A stretch of 64,000 nucleotides of DNA from Paraburkholderia elongata (GTDB lineage: Bacteria > Pseudomonadota > Gammaproteobacteria > Burkholderiales > Burkholderiaceae), in contig NZ_WOEZ01000192.1 of the NCBI RefSeq assembly GCF_013177735.1, positions 34,843-98,842 of the forward strand, written 5' to 3'. Each line of letters starts with the position of its first letter. The first letter of the stretch is position 1. Both the position numbers and the translations under genes were made by a program. Shown in pieces: positions 17,113 through 25,915 of the stretch. The notes under the pieces are model-generated. The model was not told the DNA's origin and searched no databases. It was given only the letters and a program-made list of their open reading frames with translations.

Positions 17113-17607
17113 ATGGTTGAACTGCACACGAACCACGGCGTCATCAAACTCGAACTGGACGCTGAGAAGGCGCCGAAGTCGGTTGAGAACTTCCTCAACT
17201 ACGTGAAGGCCGGTCACTATGACAACACGGTGTTCCACCGCGTGATCGACGGCTTCATGATCCAGGGCGGCGGTTTCGAACCCGGCATGAAGCAGAAGCC
17301 GACGGCTGAGCCGATCACCAACGAAGCGAACAACGGTCTGAAGAACGTCAACGGCTCGATCGCGATGGCTCGTACGAACGATCCGCATTCGGCGACCGCG
17401 CAATTCTTCATCAACGTGAACGACAACGACTTCCTGAACCACTCGTCGCCGACGCCGCAGGGCTGGGGCTACGCCGTGTTCGGCAAGGTCGTCGAAGGCA
17501 TGGACATCGTCGAGAAGATCAAGAAGGTCAAGACGGGTTCGAAGGGCTTCCATCAGGACGTGCCGGCCGACGACGTCGTGATCGAAAAAGCGGTAATCGT
17601 CGACTAA
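17113..17607 (+). CDS. ppiB: Cytoplasmic peptidyl-prolyl cis-trans isomerase B (cyclophilin)
   Basis: 164 residues, starting M-V-E-L-H-T-N-H-G at 17113 with an AAGGA element upstream; no signal peptide, so cytoplasmic. It has the same active-site blocks as its neighbour (F-H-R-V-I-D-G-F-M-I-Q-G-G-G-F, I-A-M-A-R-T-N-D, A-Q-F-F-I-N-V-N) and ends D-D-V-V-I-E-K-A-V-I-V-D. The pair of exported and cytosolic cyclophilins in tandem looks like an old duplication and is common in Burkholderiales. Confidence 0.95.
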   Translation: MVELHTNHGVIKLELDAEKAPKSVENFLNYVKAGHYDNTVFHRVIDGFMIQGGGFEPGMKQKPTAEPITNEANNGLKNVNGSIAMARTNDPHSATAQFFINVNDNDFLNHSSPTPQGWGYAVFGKVVEGMDIVEKIKKVKTGSKGFHQDVPADDVVIEKAVIVD

Positions 17608-17654
17608 GCGTCCGATAAGGGCCAACCCGTTTGAACTGACATCAGGCACCTTCA

Positions 17655-18452
17655 ATGCTGCAAGAAACACCGCTGCGAAGCGTCGCCGCGGGCGTGCCTG
17701 GCGAGGGCAAACGCCCGCACGCCGCACGCCCGTTTTTTTTCCTCTCCGATATTCATCTGAGCGAGGCGATCCCGCGCACGGTCGCCGCGTTCGAGCACTT
17801 CATTCGCGTCACGGCCGAGCAGGCGGATTCGGTTTTCATTCTCGGCGATCTGTTCGAGTACTGGATCGGCGACGACATGCTCGTCGAGCCATTCGTCGCG
17901 CGGATGGCAGCGTTGTTGCATACGTTGTCGGAGCGCGGCATCGCGCTCTACATCATGCACGGCAATCGCGATTTTCTGCTTGGCAAGCGCTTCATGAAAG
18001 CGGCCGGCGCGATCTGGTTGCCCGATCCGTTCGTGATCACCGCATTCGGCACACGTGTCACCCTCGCGCATGGTGACGGCCTCTGCACCGCGGATCGCGG
18101 CTATCAATATTTCCGGCGCTTTGCGCGCAGCCGTTTCGCGCAGATGCTGTTTCTCGCGTGGCCGTTTCGCTGGCGCCAGGCGCTTGCGGAGAACATGCGT
18201 TCGAAAAGCGAGCAAGGCCGCCAACGGCCGGTTTCGCCAAAGTATGACGTGACGAAGAAAGCCGTCGCTGCGTTATTCAAGTCGTCGAAAACGGCCACGA
18301 TCATTCACGGGCACACGCATCGTCCGGCGCGGCATCACGAGCCGGACGGCATGCGCTGGGTTTTGCCGGATTGGGATCTCGACCACGGCGAGCGCCGTGG
18401 CGGTTATCTGCGGATCGATGCGGAAGGGATTCGGGCGTTGCCGCTGGATTGA
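17655..18452 (+). CDS. lpxH: UDP-2,3-diacylglucosamine diphosphatase
   Basis: 265 residues. Hydrolyses UDP-2,3-diacylglucosamine to lipid X, the fourth step of lipid A synthesis, at the inner-membrane cytoplasmic face. All calcineurin-like metal motifs are present: S-D-I-H-L-S (Asp32, His34), L-G-D-L-F-E-Y-W (Asp65), M-H-G-N-R-D-F-L, A-H-G-D-G-L-C and I-H-G-H-T-H-R-P. The first 25 residues are an extra, probably disordered, N-terminal stretch. Follows ppiB by 47 bases. Its stop codon directly abuts the stop codon of the convergent cysE with no intervening base. Confidence 0.95.
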   Translation: MLQETPLRSVAAGVPGEGKRPHAARPFFFLSDIHLSEAIPRTVAAFEHFIRVTAEQADSVFILGDLFEYWIGDDMLVEPFVARMAALLHTLSERGIALYIMHGNRDFLLGKRFMKAAGAIWLPDPFVITAFGTRVTLAHGDGLCTADRGYQYFRRFARSRFAQMLFLAWPFRWRQALAENMRSKSEQGRQRPVSPKYDVTKKAVAALFKSSKTATIIHGHTHRPARHHEPDGMRWVLPDWDLDHGERRGGYLRIDAEGIRALPLD

Positions 18453-19289
18453 TTAGCGCTCCGCCACCACCCCTTCCACCTTTCCTGAAATCGCGGCCGA
18501 CAGGCGCCGCAAATCGAGCAGCGCCGCATCGGCGCCTTGCAGCCCTTCCAGACTTGTTCCCAGCCGCTCCAGCGCGTCGACGATTTCGTCGATGCGCTTC
18601 GATTGCGTGGCGGCGTGATCGATCAGGCCGTGAATCGCCAGCGAGACCGGATCGTCCGCATTCGGTGTGATGCCGTATGCGCAGAATGCGTTGCTTTCGG
18701 AAGCGCGTCTGGCGTCGCGCGCGGCGCCGTCGGACTCCGCATTGGACGCAGCGGCTGAAGTCACGGCAGCCGCCGCCGGGACAATGATCCGCGCCGGATT
18801 TCCCACCGCCGTGCCGCGTGCCGGCACCGGCTTCGTGACCACGGCATTCGAGCCGATCTTCGCGTCCGCGCCAATCGTAAAGCCGCCGAGCACCTTCGCC
18901 CCCGCCCCGACGATCACGCCGCGCTCGAGCGTCGGATGGCGCTTCGCACCGCGCGTGAGCGACGTGCCGCCGAGCGTCACGCCCTGGTAAATCGTGCAGT
19001 CGTCGCCGATTTGCGCCGTCTCGCCAATCACGACGCCCATGCCGTGATCGATGAACACGCGGCGGCCCAGCGTCGCGCCTGGATGGATTTCGATGCCGGT
19101 CATGAAACGCGCCATCTGCGAGATGAAACGCGCGAGCCAGCGGCGTTTAGCCCGCCAGCATGCGTGCGCGAGCCGGTGCAGCACGAGCGCGTGCAGACCC
19201 GGGTAACACGTAAGGACTTCCCAGGCGCTGCGGGCGGCGGGATCGCGCTCGCGGATCGTGGCAATGTCTTCGCGAAGTCTCGTGAACAT
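18453..19289 (-). CDS. cysE: Serine O-acetyltransferase
   Basis: 278 residues from the ATG at 19289 (M-F-T-R-L-R-E-D-I), which matches the short-N-terminus form of the family; longer in-frame starts add 70 unlikely residues. Acetylates serine for cysteine synthesis. The left-handed beta-helix has I-H-P-G-A-T-L-G-R-R-V-F-I-D-H-G-M-G and I-Y-Q-G-V-T-L-G-G, with catalytic His in D-H-G. A C-terminal extension of about 95 residues follows G-N-P-A-R-I-I, Ala/Ser-rich and then helical (I-D-E-I-V-D-A-L-E-R-L), including A-Y-G-I and D-P-V-S, as in NifP/EpsC-type enzymes of this group. Confidence 0.93.
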   Translation of the reverse strand: MFTRLREDIATIRERDPAARSAWEVLTCYPGLHALVLHRLAHACWRAKRRWLARFISQMARFMTGIEIHPGATLGRRVFIDHGMGVVIGETAQIGDDCTIYQGVTLGGTSLTRGAKRHPTLERGVIVGAGAKVLGGFTIGADAKIGSNAVVTKPVPARGTAVGNPARIIVPAAAAVTSAAASNAESDGAARDARRASESNAFCAYGITPNADDPVSLAIHGLIDHAATQSKRIDEIVDALERLGTSLEGLQGADAALLDLRRLSAAISGKVEGVVAER

Positions 19290-19525
19290 GGCAGGGACTG
19301 TGTCGTGGGGGAAAAGACCGCGTGCGCGAAACACCACGCACGGCGGATGCTTGCCGCATAGCAGATCGGCAGCTTTGCTTAGAACGTTTCGAGCGATTGT
19401 AGGACGACTGCGCGAAATCTGCCGGAAGCCCACGCTAGCGGCAAGGTCGTCGGTGGCGGGGCGATTGGGGCGCCGGAGGGTTGAAGCTTGGGGGGCCACT
19501 CGGCCGCCGTTAAGGCCCGCGCCCC

Positions 19526-20413
19526 TTAAGAAGCGTCGTCGCCCGGCGGTTTGGTCTTCAGCAGAATATGCTTGGCGATGCCGCGCACGATATTCACTTC
19601 CTCTCGCTCCAGCCCGGAACGCGCGAACAGGCGCCGCAAACGCGACATCAGCTTTTTCGGATTGGCCGGATCGAGAAACTCGAGCGCCACCAGCGCACTT
19701 TCCAGATGCGCATACATGCTTTCGATTTCGTCGCTCGCCGCCCGAGCGCCAACCGGCTCGCCCTGCCCTGCGGACGCTTGAGCCGCAGCAGGTGCTACGG
19801 GCGTTGCCTCTCCATCTGACAAATAGGCCGTGCGCAATTCATACGCCAACACCTGCACAGCCTGCGCAAGATTGAGCGAGCTGTAGGCCGGATTGGCCGG
19901 AATATGCGCAAGCGCGCTACAACGCTCGACGTCCTCATTCGACAAACCCGTGCGCTCATTGCCGAACACCAGCGCGATCTCGCCATGCATCGCCTGTTCA
20001 TGCGCGGCACCGGCCGCGGCACGCGGCGTCCATTGCGGCGGCCCGTATTCGCGCAGCCGTGCGGTCAGCGCGATCGACCAATGCACGCCGCTCAATGCGT
20101 CGGCAAGCGTCGGCACAACGTGCGCAGATGCCAGCACGTCGTCGGCGCCGCTCGCCATGGCGATGGCTTCCGGATCGCTTTGCACGTGCGGCACGCGTGG
20201 CGACACCAGCACGAGGCGCGAGAAACCCATGGTTTTCAGCGCGCGCGCCGCGGCGCCGACGTTGCCGGGATGGCTGGGCTCGACGAGCACGAAGCGCGTC
20301 GACGTAAAACCGCCGCGCAGGTCCGCCACGGCGGGATCGGAAGAATGGTGGGTGTGGTCCACGATGAAACTCGGCAAGCTAAAGAACGCGTATGGTAGCG
20401 CCAACCCACGCAT
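19526..20413 (-). CDS. trmJ: tRNA (cytidine/uridine-2'-O-)-methyltransferase TrmJ-type, SPOUT family
   Basis: About 296 residues from the ATG at 20413; the start is uncertain, since TTG at 20377 or GTG at 20362 lie closer to the conserved domain and none has a clear Shine-Dalgarno sequence. The SPOUT fold is shown by V-L-V-E-P-S-H-P-G-N-V-G-A-A-A-R-A-L, L-V-F-G-N-E-R-T-G-L and Y-S-S-L-N-L-A-Q-A-V-Q, the knot that binds S-adenosylmethionine. TrmJ methylates the 2'-OH of tRNA position 32. The Lys/Arg-rich C-terminal 80 residues (P-K-K-L-M-S-R-L-R-R-L-F) match the TrmJ extension. Divergent from suhB. Confidence 0.9.
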   Translation of the reverse strand: MRGLALPYAFFSLPSFIVDHTHHSSDPAVADLRGGFTSTRFVLVEPSHPGNVGAAARALKTMGFSRLVLVSPRVPHVQSDPEAIAMASGADDVLASAHVVPTLADALSGVHWSIALTARLREYGPPQWTPRAAAGAAHEQAMHGEIALVFGNERTGLSNEDVERCSALAHIPANPAYSSLNLAQAVQVLAYELRTAYLSDGEATPVAPAAAQASAGQGEPVGARAASDEIESMYAHLESALVALEFLDPANPKKLMSRLRRLFARSGLEREEVNIVRGIAKHILLKTKPPGDDAS

Positions 20414-20737
20414 CGGCGCCGAATTGCGCGCGAACTGCGCGTGAGTTGCGCCTGACAACCGCACAAAACCCGCGCCAATCGGCTGTCCTCCAGCGCGCCG
20501 CACAGCAACCGCTGCCGCGGCGCCCAGACTCAGGTAAAATACCGATATTCGCGCCCGGCTTTGCACGGGCGCTTCGTTCTTATTCAATTCGTCTCCGTCG
20601 GCGGAATGCGCACCGGTCCTTTATCGGACGTGCGTTCCGTGCTGTTTCCGCGCCCCTTGATGGCGCTCAATTAGCGCTCATCCCGCGCTCATTTACCGGT
20701 AAGCAGCCGTGCTGCCCCGGCACAAGGATCCAGTCTC
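20414..20737. other. Divergent trmJ/suhB control region
   Basis: A 324-base gap without a credible gene. On the plus strand TAAAAT at 20535-20540 is a possible -10 box with a poor -35 (CTGCCG, 17 bases upstream). It would give a suhB leader of about 190 bases that begins with the hairpin GCGCCCG (20551-20557) / CGGGCGC (20566-20572). The hairpin is followed by a mixed T/C tract, not a clean terminator tail. Confidence 0.4.
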
Positions 20738-21541
20738 ATGCATCCCATGCTCAATATCGCTGTGAAGGCCGCGCGCCGCGCAGCCCAGATCATCAACCGC
20801 GCGTCGCTCGACCTCGATCTCATCCAGGTCAGCAAGAAACAGCACAACGATTTCGTCACGGAGATCGACAAAGCGTCTGAAGCGGCGATCATCGATACGC
20901 TCAAGACAGCCTACCCCGATCACGCCATCCTCGCTGAAGAATCCGGCAAGTCGGACAACGAGTCCGAATATCAGTGGATCATCGATCCGCTCGACGGCAC
21001 CACCAATTTCATCCACGGTTTCCCGTATTACTGCGTGTCGATCGCGCTCGCCCACAAGGGCATCGTGACGCAGTCCGTGGTCTACGATCCGACCCGCAAT
21101 GACCTGTTCACCGCTTCGCGCGGCCGCGGCGCGTTCCTGAACGACCGCCGCATCCGTGTCGCCAAGCGCGACCGCCTCGCTGACGGCCTGATCGGCACCG
21201 GTTTCCCGTTCCGCGAAAAGGACAGTCTCGAAGCGTACGGCCGCCAGTTCGCAGAAATGACCGAAGCCTGCGCCGGCCTGCGCCGTCCGGGCGCCGCCGC
21301 GCTCGATCTGGCCAACGTCGCCGCGGGCCGTATGGACGGCTTCTTCGAGCAAGGCCTGAGCCCGTGGGACGTCGCCGCAGGCAGCCTGCTGATCACGGAA
21401 GCCGGCGGTCTGGTCGGCAATTACACGGGCGACTCGGATTTCCTGCACGTCGGCGAAATTGTCGCGGGCAATCCGAAGGTCTACGCGCAGATGATCCCGA
21501 TCCTGTCGCGCTTCAGCCGCACGCGCCAGCAATCGGCTTAA
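20738..21541 (+). CDS. suhB: Inositol-1-monophosphatase family protein SuhB
   Basis: 267 residues. Mg-dependent sugar-phosphate phosphatase fold. Metal ligands are visible in L-A-E-E-S-G (Glu67/68) and I-D-P-L-D-G-T-T-N (Asp83, Asp86), and the second motif is S-P-W-D-V-A-A-G-S-L. In E. coli the protein also acts with Nus factors in rRNA antitermination; the same dual role is likely but not shown here. Followed 76 bases later by an intrinsic terminator. Confidence 0.95.
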   Translation: MHPMLNIAVKAARRAAQIINRASLDLDLIQVSKKQHNDFVTEIDKASEAAIIDTLKTAYPDHAILAEESGKSDNESEYQWIIDPLDGTTNFIHGFPYYCVSIALAHKGIVTQSVVYDPTRNDLFTASRGRGAFLNDRRIRVAKRDRLADGLIGTGFPFREKDSLEAYGRQFAEMTEACAGLRRPGAAALDLANVAAGRMDGFFEQGLSPWDVAAGSLLITEAGGLVGNYTGDSDFLHVGEIVAGNPKVYAQMIPILSRFSRTRQQSA

Positions 21542-21617
21542 GGTCTCCGGCGTCCGGCTTCAGGTCCGGAGCCTAAGCCCGGTATCTGGCCGGCTCTGCG
21601 CAGGCATCGGCAATATG

Positions 21618-21640
21618 AAAAGCGGCTTCGGCCGCTTTTT
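21618..21640 (+). terminator. Intrinsic terminator with UUCG tetraloop after suhB
   Basis: A perfect 9-bp stem AAAAGCGGC / GCCGCTTTT around a TTCG loop, ending in five Ts. It lies 76 bases after the suhB stop and 143 bases before lplT. Confidence 0.85.
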
Positions 21641-21782
21641 CGTTGGCGCGCCTGCATCCGGCAGGCGTTCGTGCTACAAAGCGGGAGGCCGCGCCGGCAC
21701 GCTCGATCGCCGGCTGCGTTTCGCGCGTTTCTCGCAACGCCCTGCTTCGCGCCAGATTTCCGCGCAGCTTCCGATCCGCTCC

Positions 21783-23081
21783 ATGAAAAAAGGCTTCTAC
21801 ACAATCATCGCGGCGCAGTTCGTTTCGTCGCTCGCGGACAATGCTCTGCTGATCGCCGCCATCGCCTTGCTATCGGTGATCCGCTCGGCCGCCTGGGTCA
21901 CGCCGCTGCTGCAGATTTTCTTCACGATCTCCTACGTGTTGCTCGCCCCCTTCGTCGGCGCGTTCGCCGACGCGATGCAAAAGCGGCACGTCATGTTCGT
22001 CTCCAACGCGTTAAAGGCAAGCGGCTGCCTGATGATGATTGCCGGCGTTCATCCGATGATCGCGTACGGCGTGGTCGGCTTTGGCGCAGCCGCGTATTCA
22101 CCGGCCAAATACGGCATTCTCACCGAGCTCCTGCCCGCGGAAACACTCGTCAAGGCGAACGCGTGGCTCGAATCGGCCACCGTCCTGTCGACCATTGTCG
22201 GCACGATGGTCGGCGGCGCTCTGATCAGCACCCTCGCCGATAAATTCGTCGCGCATGCGCATCTGCCGCTGATCCGCTCCTCCGCCGATCTGGCCATGTT
22301 CGCGGTGATGCTCGTGTATGCCATCGCAGCGGTGATCAACATCTTCATTCCCGACACCGGCGCGCGCTATCCGAACCGTTTGACCGAGCCGAAGAAACTG
22401 GTCGGCGACTTCTATCATTGCTTCAACGTGCTGTGGGCCGACAAGCTCGCGCAGATCGCGCTGTGGGTCACGACACTGATGTGGGGTGGCGCGGTCACGC
22501 TGCAATTGCTGGTGCTCAAATGGGCGAACGTGAACCTCGGTTTGTCGCTGTCGAAGGCCGCCGTGATGCAAGGCGTCACGGGTCTGGGCATCGCCGTCGG
22601 TGCGGCTGCCGCGGCCGCGCTGATTCCGTTGCGCAATTCGCTACGCGTGCTGCCGATCGGCATCCTCACCGGCGCGGTCGCGATCGCGGTGGCGTTCTAC
22701 AACAAGGATCTGTTTCCAGCAGGCGCCGGCATTCGTATCGGCTCGTATGTCCTGCCGATCTATATCCTGCTCGCCTATCCTTTGATGATTCTGCTCGGCG
22801 CGCTGTCCGGCTTTTTTATCGTGCCGATGAACGCGATACTCCAGCATCGCGGCGCGACGCTGCTCTCCGCGGGCCATTCGATCGCGGTACAGAATTTCAA
22901 CCAGAATCTGGCCGTGCTGCTGATGCTCGGCGCCTACGCACTGCTGCTCATCGCAAAGATGCCGGCGCAATGGATCATCGTGGTGTTCGGCAGCTTCGTC
23001 ACGTTCATGATGTGGCTCGCAAAACGGCGCAGTGCCGTGAATGAGCGCACGGTGGATATGCGGGCGCTGGTGGAAGAGTAA
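21783..23081 (+). CDS. lplT: Lysophospholipid transporter, MFS family
   Basis: 432 residues from the ATG at 21783 (M-K-K-G-F-Y-T-I-I-A-A-Q-F). About twelve membrane segments. Family features include S-S-L-A-D-N-A-L-L-I-A, the V-G-A-F-A-D-A-M-Q-K-R-H loop and S-P-A-K-Y-G-I-L-T-E-L-L-P. LplT flips lysophospholipids across the inner membrane for re-acylation. No aas acyltransferase gene is fused or adjacent, unlike E. coli. It is separated from suhB by a terminator. Confidence 0.92.
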   Translation: MKKGFYTIIAAQFVSSLADNALLIAAIALLSVIRSAAWVTPLLQIFFTISYVLLAPFVGAFADAMQKRHVMFVSNALKASGCLMMIAGVHPMIAYGVVGFGAAAYSPAKYGILTELLPAETLVKANAWLESATVLSTIVGTMVGGALISTLADKFVAHAHLPLIRSSADLAMFAVMLVYAIAAVINIFIPDTGARYPNRLTEPKKLVGDFYHCFNVLWADKLAQIALWVTTLMWGGAVTLQLLVLKWANVNLGLSLSKAAVMQGVTGLGIAVGAAAAAALIPLRNSLRVLPIGILTGAVAIAVAFYNKDLFPAGAGIRIGSYVLPIYILLAYPLMILLGALSGFFIVPMNAILQHRGATLLSAGHSIAVQNFNQNLAVLLMLGAYALLLIAKMPAQWIIVVFGSFVTFMMWLAKRRSAVNERTVDMRALVEE

Positions 23082-23227
23082 TGGCACGGCGAGCGTCGCC
23101 CGGCTCGCGCGAGAATCCGCATTGCTGCCTGAGCTGCGTTGCGGATTAGCCGTCCGGCCAGGGTCCGCTCGCCGCGTCGGCAGGTTAAACTCACGCCCTG
23201 AACAGCTAACGCAAGAAGACACCAAGG

Positions 23228-25915
23228 ATGGGCATTCAAACCGCAGCGGCCAATGACGTCGCACAACACACGCCGATGATGCAGCAGTACCTCCGCATCA
23301 AGGCGGATCATCCGGGCACGCTAGTGTTCTATCGGATGGGTGACTTCTACGAGCTCTTTTTCGAAGATGCGGAAAAGGCTGCGCGTCTGCTCGATTTAAC
23401 ACTTACGCAGCGCGGCGCGTCGGCGGGCAATCCGATCAAGATGGCGGGCGTGCCGCATCACGCGGTCGAGCAGTATCTGGCCAAACTGGTGAAGCTCGGC
23501 GAATCCGTCGCGATTTGCGAGCAGATTGGCGATCCGGCTACATCGAAAGGGCCCGTCGAGCGCAAGGTCGTGCGCGTGGTCACGCCGGGCACGCTGACGG
23601 ACGCAGCACTCCTGTCCGACAAGAGCGACGTCTACCTGATGGCGCTGTGCGTCGCGCATAACCGCCGTGGCGTCGCAACGAGCGTCGGGCTCGCGTGGCT
23701 GAATCTGGCGAGCGGCGCATTGCGCCTCGCCGAAGTTGCGCCCGACCAGGTGGCCGCTGCGCTCGAACGGATTCGTCCCGCGGAAATTCTCGTGGCCGAT
23801 ACACTGGCCGACTCCGCGAGCTGGACGCCGCCCGTCAACGCCGGCGCCCTCACCCGCGTGCCGGTCTGGCACTTCGACATCACTTCGGGCACGCAGCGTC
23901 TGTGCGATCAACTGGAAGTGGCCGGCCTCGACGGCTTCGGCGCGCATTCGCTGACAGCCGCATGCGGCGCGGCGGGTGCACTGCTGCTGTATGCGGCAGC
24001 CACGCAAGGCCAGCAATTGCGTCACGTACGCAGCCTGAAGGTCGAGTACGAGTCTGAATATATCGGGCTCGACCCCGCTACGCGCCGCAATCTCGAACTC
24101 ACGGAAACGCTGCGCGGCACCGAATCACCCACGCTGTGTTCACTGCTCGACACCTGCTGCACGACGATGGGCAGCCGCCTGCTGCGTCACTGGCTGCACC
24201 ATCCGCCGCGCGAAGCCGCCGTGGCGCAAGCACGTCAGCAGGCCATCGGCGCATTGCTCGACGCGCCGCCGGGCGCGAGCGTCGAAACGCTCCGCGGCGC
24301 GTTGCGGCAGATCTCCGACATCGAGCGGATTACCGGGCGTCTCGCGCTGCTGTCCGCGCGACCCCGCGATCTGTCGAGCCTGCGCGATACGTTCATCGCC
24401 TTGCCCGAGCTGCGCACGCAACTCGCGGCCGTTTCGTCCAATGCGGATTCGCTGGCGCGTATCGATGCGTCGCTGGAACCACCGCAAGCGTGCGTCGAAC
24501 TGCTCCAGCGCGCGGTCGCGCAAGAGCCATCCGCCATGGTGCGCGACGGCGGCGTGATCGCCCGCGGTTACGATGCGGAACTCGATGAGTTACGAGATAT
24601 TTCGGAGAACTGCGGGCAGTTCCTGATCGACCTCGAAACGCGCGAACGGGCGCGCACCGGCATCGGCAATCTGCGCGTCGAATATAACAAGGTGCACGGC
24701 TTCTATATCGAAGTCACGCGCGGCCAGACCGACAAGGTGCCGGACGATTACCGCCGCCGTCAGACGCTGAAAAACGCCGAGCGTTACATCACGCCGGAAC
24801 TGAAAACGTTCGAAGACAAGGCGCTGTCCGCGCAGGAACGCGCGCTGGCTCGCGAACGCTCGCTCTACGACGCGCTGCTGCAAGCGCTGCTGCCTTTTAT
24901 CCCGGACTGCCAGCGGGTCGCCTCAGCACTCGCCGAACTCGATCTGCTGGCTGCCTTCGCCGAACGCGCCCGCGCACTCGATTGGGTCGCGCCGACGTTT
25001 TCGCCGGATACCGGCATCGAAATCGAACAGGGCCGGCATCCGGTTGTCGAGGCGCAGGTCGAGCAGTTCATCGCTAACGACTGCACGCTCACGCCGGAGC
25101 GCAAACTGCTGCTGATCACCGGCCCGAACATGGGCGGTAAGTCGACCTTCATGCGGCAGACCGCGCTGATCGCCCTGCTGGCGTACGTCGGCAGCTATGT
25201 GCCAGCACGGCGCGCGGCATTCGGTCCGATCGATCGCATCTTCACGCGAATCGGCGCGGCGGACGATCTGGCCGGCGGCCGTTCCACCTTCATGGTGGAG
25301 ATGACGGAAGCGGCGGCGATCCTGAACGACGCGACACCGCAAAGTCTCGTGCTGATGGACGAGATCGGGCGCGGCACCTCGACGTTCGACGGCTTGGCGT
25401 TAGCGTGGGCCATCGCGCGGCACCTGCTCTCGCACAACGGCTGTCATACGCTGTTCGCCACGCACTATTTCGAATTGACGCAATTGCCCGCCGAGTTTCC
25501 ACACGCGGCCAATGTGCATCTGTCGGCAGTCGAGCACGGGCACGGCATCGTGTTCCTGCATGCGGTCAGCGAAGGCCCTGCGAATCAGAGCTACGGTTTG
25601 CAGGTCGCGCAACTGGCCGGTGTGCCGAACGCAGTGATTCGCGCGGCCCGCAAGCATCTTGCCCATCTCGAACAGCAATCGGCGGCGCAACCCGCACCGC
25701 AACTCGATCTGTTCGCGGCACCCATGCCCATGCTGGTCGAAGACGCCGACGATGAACGCGACGCCAAGCCGGAATCAGCGGCAGCATCGCCAGCCATGCA
25801 GGCGCTCGTCGAGCGTCTGCGCGCAATCGATCCGAACGATCTGCGGCCGCGCGAAGCGCTCGATCTGCTGTACGAACTGCACGAGCTGGCCGCCGCGCCA
25901 GATGCAGATCATTGA
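23228..25915 (+). CDS. mutS: DNA mismatch repair protein MutS
   Basis: 895 residues, normal length. Recognises mismatches and recruits MutL. The mismatch-reading F-x-E motif is Phe40-Tyr-Glu42 in M-G-D-F-Y-E-L-F. Walker A G-P-N-M-G-G-K-S-T is near residue 631. Walker B V-L-M-D-E-I-G-R-G-T-S and the A-T-H-Y-F-E-L-T segment follow. The C-terminal tetramerisation tail ends L-R-P-R-E-A-L-D-L-L-Y-E-L-H. The last 14 bases overlap the next gene. Confidence 0.98.
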   Translation: MGIQTAAANDVAQHTPMMQQYLRIKADHPGTLVFYRMGDFYELFFEDAEKAARLLDLTLTQRGASAGNPIKMAGVPHHAVEQYLAKLVKLGESVAICEQIGDPATSKGPVERKVVRVVTPGTLTDAALLSDKSDVYLMALCVAHNRRGVATSVGLAWLNLASGALRLAEVAPDQVAAALERIRPAEILVADTLADSASWTPPVNAGALTRVPVWHFDITSGTQRLCDQLEVAGLDGFGAHSLTAACGAAGALLLYAAATQGQQLRHVRSLKVEYESEYIGLDPATRRNLELTETLRGTESPTLCSLLDTCCTTMGSRLLRHWLHHPPREAAVAQARQQAIGALLDAPPGASVETLRGALRQISDIERITGRLALLSARPRDLSSLRDTFIALPELRTQLAAVSSNADSLARIDASLEPPQACVELLQRAVAQEPSAMVRDGGVIARGYDAELDELRDISENCGQFLIDLETRERARTGIGNLRVEYNKVHGFYIEVTRGQTDKVPDDYRRRQTLKNAERYITPELKTFEDKALSAQERALARERSLYDALLQALLPFIPDCQRVASALAELDLLAAFAERARALDWVAPTFSPDTGIEIEQGRHPVVEAQVEQFIANDCTLTPERKLLLITGPNMGGKSTFMRQTALIALLAYVGSYVPARRAAFGPIDRIFTRIGAADDLAGGRSTFMVEMTEAAAILNDATPQSLVLMDEIGRGTSTFDGLALAWAIARHLLSHNGCHTLFATHYFELTQLPAEFPHAANVHLSAVEHGHGIVFLHAVSEGPANQSYGLQVAQLAGVPNAVIRAARKHLAHLEQQSAAQPAPQLDLFAAPMPMLVEDADDERDAKPESAAASPAMQALVERLRAIDPNDLRPREALDLLYELHELAAAPDADH

